Source of the DNA: an uncultured Collinsella sp.
Lineage (GTDB): Bacteria > Actinomycetota > Coriobacteriia > Coriobacteriales > Coriobacteriaceae
Direction: 5' to 3'
Assembly: GCA_902489955.1 (NCBI GenBank)
Contig: CABUBY010000100.1
Span: forward strand, 1 to 6,052
Length of the DNA stretch: 6,052 nucleotides
Shown: piece after piece, positions 1 to 5,432 of the stretch
Layout: each line of letters begins with the position of its first letter
Numbering within the stretch: the first letter of the stretch is position 1
Position numbers and translations under genes: made by a program
Notes under the pieces: generated by a model
Told to the model about the DNA's origin: nothing
The model's database searches: none
What the model saw: the letters and a program-made list of their open reading frames with translations, nothing else

Positions 1-736
1 CCAGACGCTCGAGGTGCTCGTAGTGGTAGTTGGGGTAGGTGCGACCATCGAGCCCGATGTAGCCACGCATGACGGCGTGCGCGAGCGGGTTGCCGTCGCA
101 CTCGACCTCCCAGTTACGGAAGATAAAGCTCTGGTGGGCCTGAGCGGCGTAAATGGAGTTAAGCATAACGGTGGTGGAACCCGCGGTGGGGTTCTTCATA
201 CCTACGGGCACCGAAATGCCACTCGACACCAGACGGTGCTCCTGGTTCTCGACCGAGCGCGCACCCACGGCAACGTAGCTCAGCAGGTCGACGAGGTACT
301 GGTAGTTGGAGGGGTAGAGCATCTCATCGGCGGTGAAGAAGCCCGTCTCCTCGATGACACGCAGGTGCATGTGGCGAATGGCCTTGACGCCCTCGAGCAG
401 GTCATCGGGGGCCTCGGGATCGGGGTTGTGCAGCAGGCCCTTGTAGCCGGTGCCCTTGGTGCGCGGCTTGTTGGTGTAGACGCGCGGAATGATGATGAGC
501 TTGTCCTTGACCTCTTCGGTGGTCCTGGCCAGGCGATTCATGTACTCGAGAACCGAATCCTCGCGGTCGGCAGAGCACGGACCGATGATGAGCACCTTGC
601 GCGCGTCCTCGCCGGTAAAGACCTTGGCGACCTCGGCGTCGAATGCCTGCTTCTTGGCGGTAAGCTCGGCAGAAAGCGGCATTTCCTCGCGGATCTCCAT
701 GGGGATCGGCAACTTGCGTTTGAATTCCATGGCCAT
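1..736 (-). CDS. DAHP synthase, class I (AroF/AroG/AroH type), 3' end cut off by window edge
   Basis: 3-Deoxy-7-phosphoheptulonate synthase condenses phosphoenolpyruvate with erythrose 4-phosphate, the first step of the shikimate pathway to aromatic amino acids; it is cytosolic. I found it by translating the reverse complement, where an open frame of 245 codons reaches the left edge. Recognisable class I motifs, in order, are GPCS (residues 52-55, metal-binding Cys), KPRT (90-93), GARSVENQEHR (158-168, phosphate/PEP-binding Arg) and VPVGMKN (176-182, active-site Lys). Family members are about 340-360 aa, so roughly 100 C-terminal residues are missing. The ATG at 736 is chosen because AGGAGG (742-747) lies 5 nt upstream; the in-frame ATG at 730 is 11 nt away and less likely. 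The N-terminal 45 residues, where the E. coli isozymes bind their feedback inhibitors, are poorly conserved, so I cannot say which amino acid inhibits it or which isozyme name applies. Confidence 0.95.
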   Translation of the reverse strand, partial: MAMEFKRKLPIPMEIREEMPLSAELTAKKQAFDAEVAKVFTGEDARKVLIIGPCSADREDSVLEYMNRLARTTEEVKDKLIIIPRVYTNKPRTKGTGYKGLLHNPDPEAPDDLLEGVKAIRHMHLRVIEETGFFTADEMLYPSNYQYLVDLLSYVAVGARSVENQEHRLVSSGISVPVGMKNPTAGSTTVMLNSIYAAQAHQSFIFRNWEVECDGNPLAHAVMRGYIGLDGRTYPNYHYEHLERL

Positions 737-741
737 AGGGG

Positions 742-747
742 CCTCCT
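742..747 (-). promoter_or_regulatory. Ribosome binding site of the DAHP synthase gene
   Basis: AGGAGG on the minus strand is a full match to the Shine-Dalgarno core. It lies 5 nt before the ATG at 736 and 11 nt before the in-frame ATG at 730, so it favours the upstream start. Confidence 0.75.
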
Positions 748-790
748 CAATCTATAGAAAGAGCAATAAGCGTATTGTCGAGTGCTCGGC

Positions 791-819
791 ATTATCCGCT
801 GTCGCACGCTAAAGTGCAA
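791..819 (-). promoter_or_regulatory. Candidate promoter for the DAHP synthase gene
   Basis: On the minus strand, TTGCAC (814-819) and GATAAT (791-796) are separated by 17 bp. The -10 matches the sigma-70 consensus at 5 of 6 positions; the -35 is weak, at 3 of 6. The resulting leader would be about 45-50 nt. A second TATAGA at 751-756 is too close to the ribosome binding site to serve as a -10. The prediction is by eye only. Confidence 0.35.
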
Positions 820-867
820 GCACAGCCTACTAAAAAGGGAATGAATCGACACAAGAGCCCGCTCACC

Positions 868-935
868 ACGAGAGTGGATAATCTCCCGTTTTTGGCCCAT
901 GTTCGCGCTCAAAGTGGGAGATTATCCACTCTCGT
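868..935. repeat. Long inverted repeat (20-bp perfect arms), hairpin element
   Basis: Bases 868-887 are exactly complementary to 916-935. The pairing continues inward through two G-T wobbles and three A-T pairs (888-892 with 911-915), leaving an 18-nt loop at 893-910. No T-run follows on either strand, so it does not look like an intrinsic terminator. Each arm contains a sequence one base from a DnaA box (TTATCCACT at 922-930, its mirror at 873-881). It could be a dispersed palindromic or MITE-like element, a protein-binding dyad or a structured RNA. No flanking target duplication or transposase is visible. Confidence 0.8.
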
Positions 936-1057
936 CGGGCAAGCGTCCAAAAACCCACACCGACCAAAAAGGGACGGGTTTATTTTGGCAGGTTTTATCT
1001 GGGCAAACGTCAACAGCCGTAGGAGAGCTGCTTTCCCTCGCGGCGATCTTCTAACAG
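936..1057. other. Intergenic spacer between two hairpins, no gene recognised
   Basis: No convincing coding sequence, RNA gene or promoter is seen. The segment has short A/T-rich blocks with weak complementarity (for example AAACCC against GGGTTT, and CCAAAA at 964-969 against TTTTGG at 983-988). Open frames crossing it on both strands run through the flanking inverted repeats, have biased composition and lack good ribosome binding sites. Confidence 0.5.
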
Positions 1058-1185
1058 AAAAAACTGAGTGAGTAGGCTTTTTGCAGGAGGCGAAGCACGA
1101 CCAAATGCGCCACAGTTCTGACCTGCGGTTTTGTTGGGCGCTACCCGCAATGTGCTCGACAGATCCAAAAAGTCTACTCACTTGG
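1058..1185 (-). repeat. Long imperfect hairpin with T6 tail on minus strand; possible structured RNA or dispersed palindrome
   Basis: Bases 1064-1083 pair with 1166-1185 over 20 positions: 17 Watson-Crick pairs and three G-T wobbles. Inside are two further nested helices: 1091-1098 with 1152-1158 (one bulged A) and GCGCC 1107-1111 with GGCGC 1137-1141. The whole 122-base unit can therefore fold as one long hairpin. Read on the minus strand, the outer stem is followed directly by TTTTTT (1058-1063), as in an intrinsic terminator or the 3' end of a small RNA. It lies downstream of the transporter terminator in the direction of transcription. I see no promoter for it and do not recognise a known RNA family. 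A MITE-like repeat is equally possible. Confidence 0.6.
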
Positions 1186-1207
1186 CCTTGAGACTCATCA
1201 GTCAGAC

Positions 1208-1246
1208 AAAAAACGCCGCGAAGGGAGCTGGACTCCCTTCGCGGCG
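1208..1246 (-). terminator. Intrinsic terminator of the ABC transporter operon
   Basis: A perfect 14-bp G+C-rich stem (1214-1227 with 1233-1246) with a 5-nt loop is followed on the minus strand by six Ts (1208-1213). It begins 38 bp beyond the permease stop codon, a classic Rho-independent terminator for the two-gene operon. No T-run follows on the plus strand, so it is probably one-directional. Confidence 0.93.
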
Positions 1247-1284
1247 GTTATTCGCTCTGATTTTGCGACGGTTTTGCCCGCTTG

Positions 1285-3522
1285 TTACTCGCTGTAGCGG
1301 GTGGCGATGGCAGCTTGTACCATGCCGGCGCTCATAAGGTACGTTACCAAGAAGTAGCCACCATAGGCCGCCAGGAAAATCGCGCAGGTGAGGCCCACGG
1401 TGCCGGCGATGCTCATATCGCCGAATACGCTCACCAACTCGATGATCACCTTGAGCGCCACAAAGGAGTGCGCCAAGCCCACTGCCAGCGGGAACAGGAA
1501 GAACACCGCTTGCTGCGCCATCACCGAATGCCGGATCTGGCGGTCGTCACAGCCGATCTGTGCCAGCACACGATAGCTGCGGCTGCCGTCGGCCACATTG
1601 GAGAGCTGCTGGATCGATAGGATTGCCGCGCACGCAACGACCAGTACAAAGCCAATGTAGATGGCCAGATAGCTAATCATGCCGTTCATCTGCGCTGCTT
1701 GCGTGTACATCTCGGAACGCGTGATGAAGACTCCCCACGACCCCGGCTCCTTGCCGTCAACGAGCAGATTGTCGAGCAAGGTGTATTTAATGCTCTCGTC
1801 TGCCTCGGTCGTATCCATACCCTGTTTGTAATTAACGAGCAGATTACTGGAATACGGTTGCAGATTAAGCTGGGACAGCAGCTCATCGGCTACGACCACG
1901 GTACCGGGATTGCTGCCCATCGCCGAGTTGGCGATGGCCGCCGTGTCCTCGTCCGACTTATCGGTTGCGGGCTTGAGCGTATGCCCGCCCAAGGTTAGGG
2001 CATGGCCGCCAGCCATATACTTGGTGTACAGGTCGCCCAGCTCACCGCCCATATCACACGTGAGCAGATACTGGTCGCGGCCAATGCTCACCGGCTCCTC
2101 GCCCATCATCTGGCGCAGTTTGTTGTACTGGCTCGCCGGCGTCACATACAGACCCATCGCATCGGCGTTGCTTCCCTCGAGCGCCTTGGGAAGCTTTTCG
2201 CCCATGGCCTTGCACATCTCACCCGCCACCACCGAGGGGCCCGAGCCGCCAAGCGGATAACTCAGATACGAATCGATCTGCACATGCTCACCGGCAACAT
2301 CGGCGATATTGACCTTCTTGCCGGTCTCGTCGTTGTTGTCCGCCGACTTGCCCTTAATACCGTCTGCAACGTTATCGGGATCTTTACGATCGCCATGCCA
2401 TGCAGCGTACAAATCGACCGTTGCATCGGCCAGCACCATGCGATCGGCCTCAGACGGATTGACATACTCCTTGTAGTAGTCGAGCGTTTCGGGCGTGTAA
2501 TAGACATACGTCTGAGACACGTCAACAGGGTTATAGCGCTCCAGATTCTCGTTCATCACATTGGCAATCGACATACCGCAGGTCACCGAGGTAATGGCCA
2601 AAAACAGAATCATCGCGATGACGCCCATCGAAAAGCACACCGTATTGACCTTGGCCGAAAGCTGACGCACGGTAAACATATTGAGGCCGCGCCAATACAC
2701 GCTGCGCAGGCTCTGCAACAGCTTGATAAGCATGCCCGAGAGTCCCCAGAACAGGGCAAAGGTGCCCACTGTAACCATAGCGGTCGTAATGCCAAACTGG
2801 TTCATAGCCTCTTGCAGCTTGCTGTCCGTCGCGGTTAGCGGGAACCCATCACGTAGCAGACGGTAATAGGCCACGCCCACAAGCACCACGCCCACGGCAA
2901 AGATGGCAATCGCGATCCAGGGGTTGCGCGTCTTGATGCTCTCGTTGCGACGCTCGGCACCCATGAGCTCAATGAGCCTGGTGCGACGCACGGCGCGAAG
3001 GTTCAGCAGTAGCGTGAGCACAAACATTACGAGCATGCAGGCAAGGGTCAGGTTGAACGCATGCACCGAGAAAAAGAAGTGGAAATTGGCGATCTGTGTC
3101 TTAAAGAGCGAGGCCGTAAAGAACGTCATGAGCTGGGAGAGTCCCACACCCAGCACAATGCCGGCGACAAAGGCCACAACCGATACCATCACGGTCTCGA
3201 GCGCCATGATCGTGGCGACGCGCCCGCGCCCCATGCCGAGCACCTGGTACAGGCCAAACTCCTTTTTGCGGCGTTTCATGATGAAGTTATTGGCGTACAC
3301 CATCAAAAAGGCCATGACACCGGCCAAAAAGTACGTCAGGTAGCCGAGCATGCTACCCATAACCTGTGCCAAGCCCTCTTCATCGATTCCGGCGATGTCG
3401 ACCTGCATCGAGATGGTGTTAAAGGCATAGAAGACCGTGACGCCCAGGGTGAGCGTCAAAAGGTAGACGAGGTAGTCGCGCCCGGCGCGGCGGACGTTGC
3501 CCCAAGCGAGTTTACAGAGCAT
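1285..3522 (-). CDS. ABC transporter permease, BceB-like FtsX-family, ten membrane helices
   Basis: This is the membrane partner of the adjacent ATPase, probably a bacitracin/antimicrobial-peptide sensing or detoxification permease of the cytoplasmic membrane. Counting from the ATG at 3522 it has 745 residues. Hydrophobic segments lie near 16-38, 53-79, 104-131, 151-176, 200-221, 245-268, 294-318, 614-638, 665-693 and 704-731. The seven-plus-three arrangement, with one large extracytoplasmic domain (about 319-611) between helices 7 and 8, is the BceB/VraG layout. An FtsX-type motif follows helix 2 (KRRKKEFGLYQVLGMG), with a second copy after helix 8 (YRVLAQIG). The BceB members I know are about 640-670 aa, so the extracellular domain here is enlarged. 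A GTG at 3534 would add four residues, but the ATG at 3522 has GAGGG 5 nt upstream and overlaps the ATPase gene by only 11 nt. The substrate cannot be read from sequence. Confidence 0.9.
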   Translation of the reverse strand: MLCKLAWGNVRRAGRDYLVYLLTLTLGVTVFYAFNTISMQVDIAGIDEEGLAQVMGSMLGYLTYFLAGVMAFLMVYANNFIMKRRKKEFGLYQVLGMGRGRVATIMALETVMVSVVAFVAGIVLGVGLSQLMTFFTASLFKTQIANFHFFFSVHAFNLTLACMLVMFVLTLLLNLRAVRRTRLIELMGAERRNESIKTRNPWIAIAIFAVGVVLVGVAYYRLLRDGFPLTATDSKLQEAMNQFGITTAMVTVGTFALFWGLSGMLIKLLQSLRSVYWRGLNMFTVRQLSAKVNTVCFSMGVIAMILFLAITSVTCGMSIANVMNENLERYNPVDVSQTYVYYTPETLDYYKEYVNPSEADRMVLADATVDLYAAWHGDRKDPDNVADGIKGKSADNNDETGKKVNIADVAGEHVQIDSYLSYPLGGSGPSVVAGEMCKAMGEKLPKALEGSNADAMGLYVTPASQYNKLRQMMGEEPVSIGRDQYLLTCDMGGELGDLYTKYMAGGHALTLGGHTLKPATDKSDEDTAAIANSAMGSNPGTVVVADELLSQLNLQPYSSNLLVNYKQGMDTTEADESIKYTLLDNLLVDGKEPGSWGVFITRSEMYTQAAQMNGMISYLAIYIGFVLVVACAAILSIQQLSNVADGSRSYRVLAQIGCDDRQIRHSVMAQQAVFFLFPLAVGLAHSFVALKVIIELVSVFGDMSIAGTVGLTCAIFLAAYGGYFLVTYLMSAGMVQAAIATRYSE

Positions 3523-4297
3523 CGGAGCCCTCACCGCCCATCATGGCAACGACCTCCATAATGCGGTCGAAGAACTCTCTGCGGTCGGTGTCGCCGCGGC
3601 GCAGCTCGGTGAAGATCTTGCCGTCGCGAATAAACAGCACACGGCTCGTGTAGCTGGCGGCAAAACTGTCGTGCGTAACCATGAGCACGGTGGCGCGCAG
3701 GCGGCGGTTGAGGGCCTCTAGGCTCTCGAGCAGCAGACGGGCGCTTTTGGAGTCGAGGGCGCCGGTGGGCTCGTCGGCCATGATCATGGTGGGGTCGGTA
3801 ACGAGCGCGCGAGCCGCGGCAACGCGCTGCTGCTGACCGCCGGACATCTGGTAGGGATACTTGTCGAGCACCTGGCTGATGGACAGGCGCGCTGCCACAT
3901 CCTGCACGCGGGTTGAGATCTCTGCCGAGTTTGTGCGGGCGATGGTGAGCGGCAGGGCGATGTTCTCGCGTGCCGTGAGCGTATCGAGCAGGTTGGAGTC
4001 CTGGAAGATAAAGCCGAGCTCCTCGCGGCGGAACTGCGAAAGCTTAGCCTGCTTCATGCGTGTTACGTCCTGCCCGTTGATACGGATGGTGCCGCTCGTG
4101 GCGCTATCGATGGTCGAGACGCAGTTGAGCAACGTCGACTTACCCGAGCCCGAAGCGCCCATGATGCCAACGAATTCGCCGCGGTTGACGGTAAAGCTGA
4201 CGTCGTTGAGCGCACGGGTCACGTTGCCCAGCGCTCCGTATACCTTTTCGAGATGCGCGACCTCCAGTACCGGGGTCGCCATGTGCGTGGTTTGCAT
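3512..4297 (-). CDS. ABC transporter ATP-binding protein, BceA/MacB/LolD family
   Basis: This is the cytoplasmic ATPase that powers the permease encoded immediately downstream. The 261 residues contain every motif needed for activity: Walker A GASGSGKS (47-54), Q-loop Gln99, signature SGGQQQR (152-158), Walker B MIMADEP (171-177, catalytic Glu176), D-loop ALD (180-182) and switch His209. The sequence around them (GFIFQDSNLLDTLTARENI, 95-113) is typical of the ATPases that pair with FtsX-type permeases rather than import systems. The ATG at 4297 has AAAGGA (4304-4309) 6 nt upstream; the ATG at 4282 has nothing comparable. The stop overlaps the permease start, so the two form one operon ended by the terminator at 1208-1246. 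BceAB systems usually sit beside a BceRS two-component pair, but none is within this window. The link to peptide antibiotics is inferred from the family. Confidence 0.94.
   Translation of the reverse strand: MQTTHMATPVLEVAHLEKVYGALGNVTRALNDVSFTVNRGEFVGIMGASGSGKSTLLNCVSTIDSATSGTIRINGQDVTRMKQAKLSQFRREELGFIFQDSNLLDTLTARENIALPLTIARTNSAEISTRVQDVAARLSISQVLDKYPYQMSGGQQQRVAAARALVTDPTMIMADEPTGALDSKSARLLLESLEALNRRLRATVLMVTHDSFAASYTSRVLFIRDGKIFTELRRGDTDRREFFDRIMEVVAMMGGEGSDAL
3528..3532 (-). promoter_or_regulatory. Ribosome binding site deciding the permease start
   Basis: GAGGG on the minus strand lies inside the end of the ATPase gene, 5 nt before the ATG at 3522. The alternative GTG at 3534 has no comparable motif at a suitable distance. 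The overlap suggests translational coupling of permease to ATPase. Confidence 0.6.
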
Positions 4298-4307
4298 ACC
4301 GAGTCCT

Positions 4308-4345
4308 TTCTTGCGATTAGTCTACGGCATCTATAGTCGCAAGAA
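4308..4345. promoter_or_regulatory. 9-bp perfect inverted repeat upstream of the ATPase gene
   Basis: TTCTTGCGA (4308-4316) is exactly complementary to TCGCAAGAA (4337-4345) across a 20-nt gap. The proximal arm touches the ATPase ribosome binding site (AAAGGA, 4304-4309). In RNA it would form a hairpin next to the translation start; as DNA the dyad could bind a regulator. A minus-strand TATAGA (4330-4335) between the arms could be a -10 element, but its -35 is poor, as expected for an activator-dependent promoter. All functional readings are inference. Confidence 0.5.
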
Positions 4346-4372
4346 GACGAGTCGGCTACCATCGATATGGCT

Positions 4373-4406
4373 TACGCTTGCCTTACCGTTGTGTAAGGTA
4401 CGCGTA
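4373..4406. promoter_or_regulatory. Imperfect palindrome, candidate BceR-type operator in the divergent promoter region
   Basis: Bases 4373-4386 pair with 4393-4406 at 12 of 14 positions, plus one G-T and one mismatch, across a 6-bp centre. Read on the minus strand, the core (4383-4396) is TTACA-N4-GGTAA. That is one base from TNACA-N4-TGTAA, which I recall as the operator consensus of BceR-like response regulators. It lies about 90 bp upstream of the BceA-like start and 40 bp upstream of the Nudix-Vsr ribosome binding site, so it could control either or both. It might instead be a leader hairpin for the plus-strand gene. Confidence 0.5.
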
Positions 4407-4431
4407 GCTACCCTGCCACGTGTTGATGTTG

Positions 4432-4439
4432 AGAGAGGA
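4432..4439 (+). promoter_or_regulatory. Ribosome binding site fixing a TTG start for the Nudix-Vsr gene
   Basis: AGAGAGGA ends 6 nt before the TTG at 4446. No ATG or GTG lies between this site and the conserved beginning of the Nudix fold, so the site and the homology boundary together point to TTG initiation. Confidence 0.7.
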
Positions 4440-4445
4440 CTCCTG

Positions 4446-5432
4446 TTGAAGACTGTTCATGTTGCCGCTGGGATCATTCGCAAGGAAGGATCCGATGAGC
4501 TGCTTGCCGTGCAGCGCGGCTACGGCGACATGCAGGGACTTTGGGAGTTCCCCGGTGGCAAGCTCATGCGCGGCGAGACGCCCGAGGACGCCGTACGCCG
4601 CGAGCTCATGGAAGAGCTGCAGGTAAAAGTCACCAACCTGCGCGATTTCTATACCGTTGAGTACGACTACCCCGATTTCCATCTCTCCATGGAGTGCTAC
4701 TACTGCTCGCTCGCCGATGAATCCGATGAACCCCAGAAGCATGACCGCCAGCTCGATATCCGCTGGATTCCGCGCACCTCGCTTGCCACCGTTGAGTGGA
4801 TGCCCGCCGACAAAGGGCTCATTGATGCCCTGATTGAGTTGAAGGAAGATCGGCTTGAGGCTAACGGCGCCAACGACACCGAGTCCACCACAGCCGACGA
4901 GCCCGTTACCAAGCCCAAGCGCAAAGCCAAGCGCCGCAGCAAAAAGCGCCCCAAGCCCGGCCTGCTGGACGGCATCGACACCTCGGACCTTTCCGCTGAC
5001 GAGCGTGAGCTCGTGCGCCGTCGCGCCGCCATCAAAAAGTCCATGAAGGGTAACAAGCGCGCCAACACCAAGCCCGAGCTGCTCGTACGACAGCGCCTGC
5101 GCGCAGCGGGCCTTACGGGTTATCGCTTGGAATGGAAGGTTCCCGGCAAGCCCGACATCGCCTTCCCCGGCCGCAAGATCGCCATCTTCGTCAACGGTTG
5201 CTTTTGGCATCGCTGCCCTAAGTGCAACCCGAGCCAGCCCAAGCGCAACGTTGAGTTTTGGGAGGCAAAGTTCCGTCGCAACGTCGAGCGCGACCACGCT
5301 GCCGTGGCAGCACTCACTCAAATGGGCTGGACGCCCATAACCATCTGGGAATGCGAGCTCAAAAAAGACCACATCGACGCCACGATGGAAAAGGTCATCG
5401 AACAAGTACGCGCCGCCGCACCGCAGCGCTAG
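4446..5432 (+). CDS. Nudix hydrolase-Vsr endonuclease fusion protein
   Basis: A single 328-residue frame joins two DNA-maintenance enzymes. Residues 1-134 are a MutT/NudG-type nucleoside triphosphate pyrophosphohydrolase. LWEFPGGK is followed by a Nudix box at 38-60 (G-x5-E-x7-REL-x-EE) with Gln59 in the usual Gly position; further on are WIP (107-109) and PADKGLI (120-126). Residues 135-195 are a linker, acidic first and then strongly basic (156-170). Residues 196-325 are a complete Vsr mismatch endonuclease: NTKPELLVR (207-215), PGKPD with the catalytic Asp237, FVNGCFWHRC with His255 and Cys257, FWEAKFRRNVERD (271-283), and WEC with Cys303. His255, Cys257 and Cys303 fit the structural zinc site. 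Vsr nicks beside T:G mismatches left by 5-methylcytosine deamination; MutT/NudG remove damaged or modified dNTPs. The TTG at 4446 is preferred because of its ribosome binding site; the open frame farther upstream is antisense to the ATPase gene. No cytosine methyltransferase is in view. Confidence 0.92.
   Translation: MKTVHVAAGIIRKEGSDELLAVQRGYGDMQGLWEFPGGKLMRGETPEDAVRRELMEELQVKVTNLRDFYTVEYDYPDFHLSMECYYCSLADESDEPQKHDRQLDIRWIPRTSLATVEWMPADKGLIDALIELKEDRLEANGANDTESTTADEPVTKPKRKAKRRSKKRPKPGLLDGIDTSDLSADERELVRRRAAIKKSMKGNKRANTKPELLVRQRLRAAGLTGYRLEWKVPGKPDIAFPGRKIAIFVNGCFWHRCPKCNPSQPKRNVEFWEAKFRRNVERDHAAVAALTQMGWTPITIWECELKKDHIDATMEKVIEQVRAAAPQR

Noticed and set aside
14..757. Long plus-strand open frame of 247 codons
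   Set aside because: It is the antisense shadow of the DAHP synthase gene, whose motifs are unmistakable on the minus strand; the plus-strand protein has low-complexity Val/Gly/His-rich composition.
868..935. Origin of replication based on DnaA-like boxes
   Set aside because: There are only two near-matches, both inside one palindrome, with no A+T-rich unwinding region and no dnaA/dnaN neighbours.
909..1181. Minus-strand 90-codon open frame between the hairpins
   Set aside because: It runs through both inverted repeats, has no convincing ribosome binding site and looks like translated repeat DNA.
2002..2838. 278-codon plus-strand open frame
   Set aside because: It lies wholly opposite the permease gene and has the His/Arg/Ile-rich composition typical of antisense shadows.
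3523..3534. GTG start for the permease at 3534
   Set aside because: The ATG at 3522 has GAGGG 5 nt upstream and matches the usual beginning of the family; the GTG lacks a suitable ribosome binding site. A GTG start would change the protein by only four residues.
3861..4445. In-frame upstream extension of the Nudix-Vsr gene to an ATG at 3861
   Set aside because: The extension is antisense to the ABC ATPase gene, resembles no protein, and would swallow the divergent promoter region. The Nudix fold begins right after the TTG at 4446.
5043..5432. Separate vsr gene starting at the internal ATG (Met200)
   Set aside because: No Shine-Dalgarno sequence precedes that ATG and there is no stop between the domains, so one fused protein is the simpler reading.
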